A DNA stretch of 64,000 bases. It comes from Perkinsus chesapeaki (Eukaryota; Perkinsozoa; Perkinsida; Perkinsidae). The notes under the pieces were generated by a model. That model had not been told where the DNA came from. It searched no databases and was given only the letters and a program-made list of their open reading frames with translations. Shown one piece after another: positions 59,336-64,000 of the stretch. How positions within the stretch are numbered: the first letter of the stretch is position 1; each line of letters opens with the position of its first letter. Both the position numbers and the translations under genes were made by a program. Location: assembly GCA_013115145.1 (NCBI GenBank), contig JAAPAO010000108.1:1-64000 (forward strand), given 5' to 3'.

Positions 59336-60192
59336 TCACTCCAGGATCGTTGTAACGGGAATCTTCAACTCCTTCCTGGCAGCGACCTGATCAGCGGACG
59401 AAATAAAATAATACTCGCGGAAGAGAGACGTACAGATTCCGTTGCTGGAGAGCGTCGCGATAGGCGGTGGCACAACGGTGACGGGGGTCGGTAGAAGGCC
59501 TGCCGCGCTTTCATCACCGCAGTGAGCCTGCAAAATAGGGTATGTCACTGTCTCCAAACGCCAGTATACCGACGAGATGGGGAGGTGCATTGTAGCTTCC
59601 GTAATGCCGCCTGGTGTATGTGATGTAGAAGTTGTTAACAATATGAGATGCTCCATATTGTGGAGGAAGAACGATAGCCAAGGACGGGTATGGAGCCGGA
59701 AAACCTGCAGCAGCAATGATGGAGAAATGCTCCGCGGTAGGATATGGCTTCACCTGGATGGTGCATTGAGATGCTCGTTTGCGAGGGTCCCCATCTGCGC
59801 TGAGACCTCACAGGTTCTGATGTATTGCGATCATCTCTGTGGCGGCGATGTCGGCGAGAGCGCGGCTGGACACATAAGGGGACACGGTAAAACTGAACAG
59901 TAACGTCGCCTACCCTTCTCGATCTCTTTCTTGATGAGCGGAAGGGAGACGAGCACTGCAGTCCCGAACTGGTCTCTACCGGCGAGCGCCAAGATCCTGC
60001 GGTCGTCGTCGCAGTCTCAGGGAAAAGGTCGATCTCTGACGGACTTCCCGGGCGGAACCGATCTGTCGATGACAGTTTATTCGATTCATCCCCAGGCAAG
60101 TTGTTCATTTTGTCCGTGAGATTTACATCACTTCGGACACTCGAGATTGGGCTTAGACACTCCATACAATGGGCTGAGTTCCCTCCGAGCAC
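59336..60192 (-). CDS. Hypothetical Arg/Ser-rich protein
   Basis: Four exons join through 46-49-nt introns. The start at 60192 gives MLGGNSAHCMECLSPISSVR, then a Ser/Thr/Pro-rich region ending SRKRSRR. The second exon is RS/RH-rich (PRSRRHRRHRDDRN). The third reads PAPYPSLAIVLPPQYGASHI and YITYTRRHYGSYNAPPH. The last reads LLPTPVTVVPPPIATLSS and ends with TTILE at 59336. About 240 residues. The basic RS region hints at a nuclear or RNA-associated protein, but no domain is recognised. Confidence 0.6.
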
Positions 60193-61231
60193 GGGCGCCT
60201 CGAAATCGCCAATGTCTACGAAAGGATATAGCTATACAAGCTGCGGCATCGTCGCACTTCCGTGGTTATGAGATGAGCTTATAGGGGACGATAAGATCGC
60301 AGGAGGTACCTTGCTTAAGTTAGCTCATAAGACCACAGGCTTCGCCCACCACCTCCAGGAGAGGGGGCATCGAGTCGATGGACTCCTCGAACGCTCTTGG
60401 CTCTTCAAAGATACCGTCTCCGATCTGAAGAAGAGCAGAACTGCGGGACCATCAGCAGCTACAGCGAGGCCTTGCTGGCAGACCAGCAGGGGAATCCTCA
60501 CTGTGCCGATCCCACAATCAGTATCTCCAATCAGCTGCTCATCGTTAACCATTACGGAGGCTTTACTAAGTTGCATAAAATCAAGCAAAGCACTTTCAAA
60601 CTGCAAGATTCAAGCAGCATCTGGTATCAGCGACAGGCGGACAGCACTCCAGCATCCCCGACCGATAACGCAATATCTTAGAGGACTCACGAACGGGAGG
60701 AATGGCGGCGCCAAACAAGATGCATTTCTTAGAGCTACCACACATTAATAGAATGTGCCAACGAGTCTCGCCACGCTACTGCGGAACGCGTGACGGAAGA
60801 CAACGCTGCAGGGCTACTGCGGAATACCCTGCTTGACGTGACGTGGAAAAGAGTGCGATGGGAAGGACTGATACGGTGGCAAGCCGCTCGTACAGGGAAA
60901 TGCAAAGGGGCGCAGCAGAGCTACTGATAGAATGCTCTGTCGAAGCAGCAAGGACAATATGGAAAAGTAGAGATAGACACTTGTTTAGAGTGACATGATA
61001 CGTAAAAGGCGAATAAGGAATAGGAAGGCTGCCGATCCTATGTAATAACAATGATCTTCATATATAAGATTGCAGCTCATAGCGGACTTGAAAGAAATAA
61101 GAATAGGAGTATGGAAAATGAACGAAGGTGTGAAGAACCTGAGATGAGCTCATGAGCGGGTGGTATCGAAAGGAGAACCTTCGTTGGGTTACTTGTCCTA
61201 CACTTGTATCTCCACAGGAAAAGCACTCCTC
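60193..61231. other. Weak coding signal only
   Basis: A minus-strand frame at 60325-60606 reads MQLSKASVMVNDEQLIGDTD and CGIGTV, faintly like the GDGDCG motif of dihydroxyacetone kinases, but no further domain parts are present. I do not call a gene. 60.75-61.2 kb has nothing recognisable. Confidence 0.35.
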
Positions 61232-62743
61232 ACCGCGGCAACGTTGTCTTCAGCAGTATGCACCAACTTCCTACCTTGGACGTTGGGCCTAAAAATGGAA
61301 AGCTCAGAAGGATGGGGTCACCACCGTGGCTGCTTACAGTTAGAAATGCGACATACAATTGCATTGGCAAGCGCCTGCCGCCATGTGATGGCCGATGCCT
61401 CCCTGATGTAGGGTGCTTTGCATAGGGCGTGTGTTGGCAACAGTCTGTGAGAACTTCAAAGGTCTACCATTTACGACAAATAATGGTCTTAACCTGAGGA
61501 TCATGCGGCGAACGCCCAACTATGATTCTTCTCGATCGCGAGCTGGTAACGAGACATCTTACTCTGGATTTATCTCAGCGGCCACGGCTTTTCTGCTGTA
61601 GTGCTCGAGATTGTTACGAAATCCCTGAATCGTCGCCGGCACCACTTCGACCACTTTTCTCGAACCGAATCTCCCAAGTGTCCGACCCTTGCAGCAGACC
61701 CAATGCAAACACGGGAATCGGAAGCTAAGCCTTACTGTATAAAAGTGAGTAAACTCTTTGGCGAGCTCAGGCGTGATGAAGTTAATGAAGCAGTAGCCAG
61801 CATTAGCCATGGACACTCGATCTGAACCGGGCACTCGTAACAGCTATAAAACTCGTCTCACCGATCGGCAAATAGAAGAAGTCGAACTTGTCAGCAAATC
61901 CAGAGGTTGATATTTGTTGAATCAGTTCACTCTGTGTATATCGATTCGGTATGTTCCTGAATATTCTCCCTCCAAGAGCTCATACGGTGAGCAAGACTAA
62001 GTACTTCATCATCAAAGTGGTTGCTTCACTTTCTATCACCGATCCAGTCAGACAACTGGCTGCAGTTACCTAGCAAAGGTCGAAAAGGGGTAGCACGCCG
62101 GAGCGACGGGTGTGATCTGTTACTCCCGTCGAGACACTGCGGCCACGGCGTCTTTGCTTCGCAAAGCTATGACCACTCCAAGCCGCCGAGTTTCCACTAG
62201 GACGGAGCCTGCGATTGCTACCTGGCAATGCAAACTCGGCGGGCTGGTGCCAAATGCTCACCGATCTCACATGCTGCTCCAGAACTCCAGGAATCGCCGC
62301 TTCCGCGGTGTCCACCATTGTGTTGACTTCGCTGCGTTACACATGGTGCTGGGAACTCGGGCATCCTCGTTCGCCCCGACATCTCCAATGCAATCTGAGG
62401 ACGAGCGTAGTGGGCCGAATAAACCACAGGACAGGCTACATCAACAAGCATTCTTGTCATCATAGCTTCGGTATCGACTTGCTTTTCAGGAGGCGGAGTA
62501 GGCAGTAGTGCTGGCAGCTGTGGCTTGCATGCTGTACTGCTGTCAGGGAGGGAGCGAGCGCTCTGCTGTTCGGAATGCGCCGCTTCCAGCTCTTCCAGAC
62601 CACCTTCTTGTAGCTGAGCAGGAGTTCGATGCTATGCATTCGATGACCAGTAGCATCGACCATACCAATGTATCGATCCAGTTAAGGTTCCCAGTGGGTG
62701 CCGTGGTGCCATAGAAGTCCAAGGGTGTTGGAGAGTGTTGCAT
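61232..62743 (-). CDS. Mei2-like RNA-binding protein (C-terminal Mei2 RRM)
   Basis: Mei2-type proteins carry a distinctive C-terminal RRM (RRM_2) that binds RNA, in fission yeast to control meiosis. The exons read TTLMMKNIPNRYTQSELIQQ, then FADKFDFFYLPIDRVSMANA, GYCFINFITPELAKEF, and VVEVVPATIQGFRNNLEHYS followed by NPELRPLFVVNG. This is the Mei2 order (MIRNIPNKYT, YLPIDF, NVGYAFINF, ARIQG, PVLF). They join through 40-71-nt introns (47, 48, 40 and about 71 nt). The N-terminus, from 62743 (MQHSPTPLDFYGTTAPTGNL), is poorly resolved and disordered. The 3' end near 61232 depends on the last splice; an earlier stop near 61344 is possible. Confidence 0.85.
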
Positions 62744-64000
62744 GAGTGAAGTGCTGTAAGCTGCTGCGAACTATCCCAACTATTGACCATGAACTACAAA
62801 ACGATCAACTATGGAAACTGAGAAGCACCAGCTGTCTTACACATTTCGTTATCAGTTGGCCAAAGCAGCCATGCAATTAGTTGAAACTAATCATTGACAA
62901 CAATTGGCAGCAACGGATTCAAGTTACATGTCGGTCCCAAGAGGTAGTAGGAAGTATAATAGTTTGTCTTTATGGTAACGTCTCACAAGAAACGAACACA
63001 AGTGGGCATAGAAAAAGGTATAATAACAATCTGGAGTATGTCACTCTGGAACTGCCAGATCACTGTATCGAAAACTCTACCTTTAAATGTAGGTGGTTTG
63101 AGGAAAACGTACATGGCAGACATCACAGAAGCAGCAGCAACAACAGGCCCGATAGCCCAGTACGTGTCTGGGAACCGCTTGCCGGGGATCATGGAAGCAT
63201 TCATTTACAATATTTAGCGAGATGACGACTCGTCACGTTTTATGGAATGACATAGGGAGGGGAAACCTGGGAAAGTATGACCACTATTAACAACAAAGCG
63301 AGATACACGATGATTGCTGCGCTCATCCACTCGTATACGAAAAAGGGGATATGTCCAAGTACAACAAACGAATCTTCATATTCTGAGTTGGCAGACGGAC
63401 TTCTGCATCGTGTCATTACCTTATAACGAAAATTGTAACAATAGTATACAGTAGAGACGACTTACCTGGGCTTGGAAACATCGTGGAATGGGGAAATTGA
63501 AGCTGACGTTCCAGGAAAATCGCCAATAACGCTACGATGCCAGCTGGAACCACTTATGAGCTCATGAACTATGCCGTCATAAAGGTGCCTATAATAAGTC
63601 CAAGAACCGTATGCTAGGCAAGCATTGGACACTCGGTACTCTGCAATAATAGTATCATCACAACTACACAGTATATGTCCACCCTTGGCCTGATTAGAAT
63701 GCCGATTCAACGAGCTCTGTTTGGCAGGGCAAACGGAACCTTGGCGAGATCTGAATAGAAGCTACTCTTCATGCCGTGGATCAGCATCCCCACGGATCTT
63801 TAATCTCACTAGAGCCTCTCAAGGGTACACGGGAGAACGTCAAGCGGTAGCCTTCGACGAGGAAGATTGGGCGAAACCTGAAGAGGACAGGAAACATACA
63901 CAACGGCATTGAATGCCCCAATCATTCGCTATCAGTCGAATACAGCAAATGAACGCCCAATTTGAAGCCACCACCTACTCCTCCTCCGAATCAGTAGCGA
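62744..64000. other. Unresolved coding potential at window end
   Basis: Both strands have competing short frames: plus 62972-63217 (ending ADITEAAATTGPIAQYVSG and LPGIMEAFIYNI) and minus 62983-63204 (MNASMIPGKRFPDTYWAIG then a hydrophobic stretch). A plus frame at 63721-63912 and a minus frame at 63462-63710 are also open. I could not link any into a gene or recognise a domain. Confidence 0.35.

Noticed and set aside
60325-60606. Dihydroxyacetone-kinase-like gene
   Set aside because: Only a GDxDCG-like string is present; no flanking DAK motifs and no consistent splice partners.

Overview
The window looks like nuclear DNA of a protist with dense, intron-rich genes. Nearly every gene I could resolve is cut by very short GT-AG introns (mostly 40-53 nt, many 44-49 nt) and uses all three standard stop codons. 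Short introns, a large family of secreted CAP proteins and lineage-specific Cys-rich secreted proteins suggest an alveolate, most likely Perkinsus-like. That assignment is inference: I found no spliced leader or rRNA to confirm it. Two runs of N (33804-33901 and 55607-55705) lie inside minisatellites and mark unresolved repeat length.

Region 1 (1-15 kb) is a secretome-type accessory region. Four plus-strand CAP (SCP/TAPS, PR-1-like) genes lie at 3021-4926, 5188-6784, 11689-12947 and 13239-14175, with a mucin-like gene at 6971-7899. Two of the CAP genes (3021-4926, 13239-14175) and the mucin end in a hydrophobic GPI-signal-like tail; the other two CAP genes do not. Interleaved are two minus-strand Cys-rich secreted paralogues (670-1351, 8455-9014), a chimeric pseudogene (about 9385-9950), a 207-bp TA-flanked MITE and a stretch (1.38-2.73 kb) extremely rich in short perfect inverted repeats.

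Region 2 (15-27.5 kb) is housekeeping: AP-1 sigma adaptin (plus) converges on an 8.5-kb XMAP215/Dis1 TOG-domain gene (minus), followed by a small hypothetical gene and COX11, the cytochrome c oxidase copper chaperone.

Region 3 (29-37.7 kb) is a tandem minus-strand array of seven small, mostly basic hypothetical genes. Each carries one short V-x-F motif resembling a PP1-docking motif. A 20-bp minisatellite with an inserted MITE lies inside the array.

Region 4 (39-51 kb) is plus strand: a cyclic-nucleotide phosphodiesterase with a C-terminal extension of seven tandemly duplicated single-repeat exons, a second palindrome-dense block (45.6-46.4 kb), then three unrecognised genes (coiled-coil; signal-peptide plus helix; Asn/Gly/Ser-rich membrane-anchored).

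Region 5 (51.7-62.8 kb) is minus strand: IMP dehydrogenase, an alpha-solenoid protein, a 22-bp minisatellite, the replication licensing factor CDT1, an Arg/Ser-rich hypothetical and a Mei2-type RRM protein. The last 1.2 kb has no gene I can assign with confidence.

Exon junctions were worked out by eye from reading-frame continuity and splice sites, so individual junctions, first exons especially, may be wrong even where the gene identity is secure.
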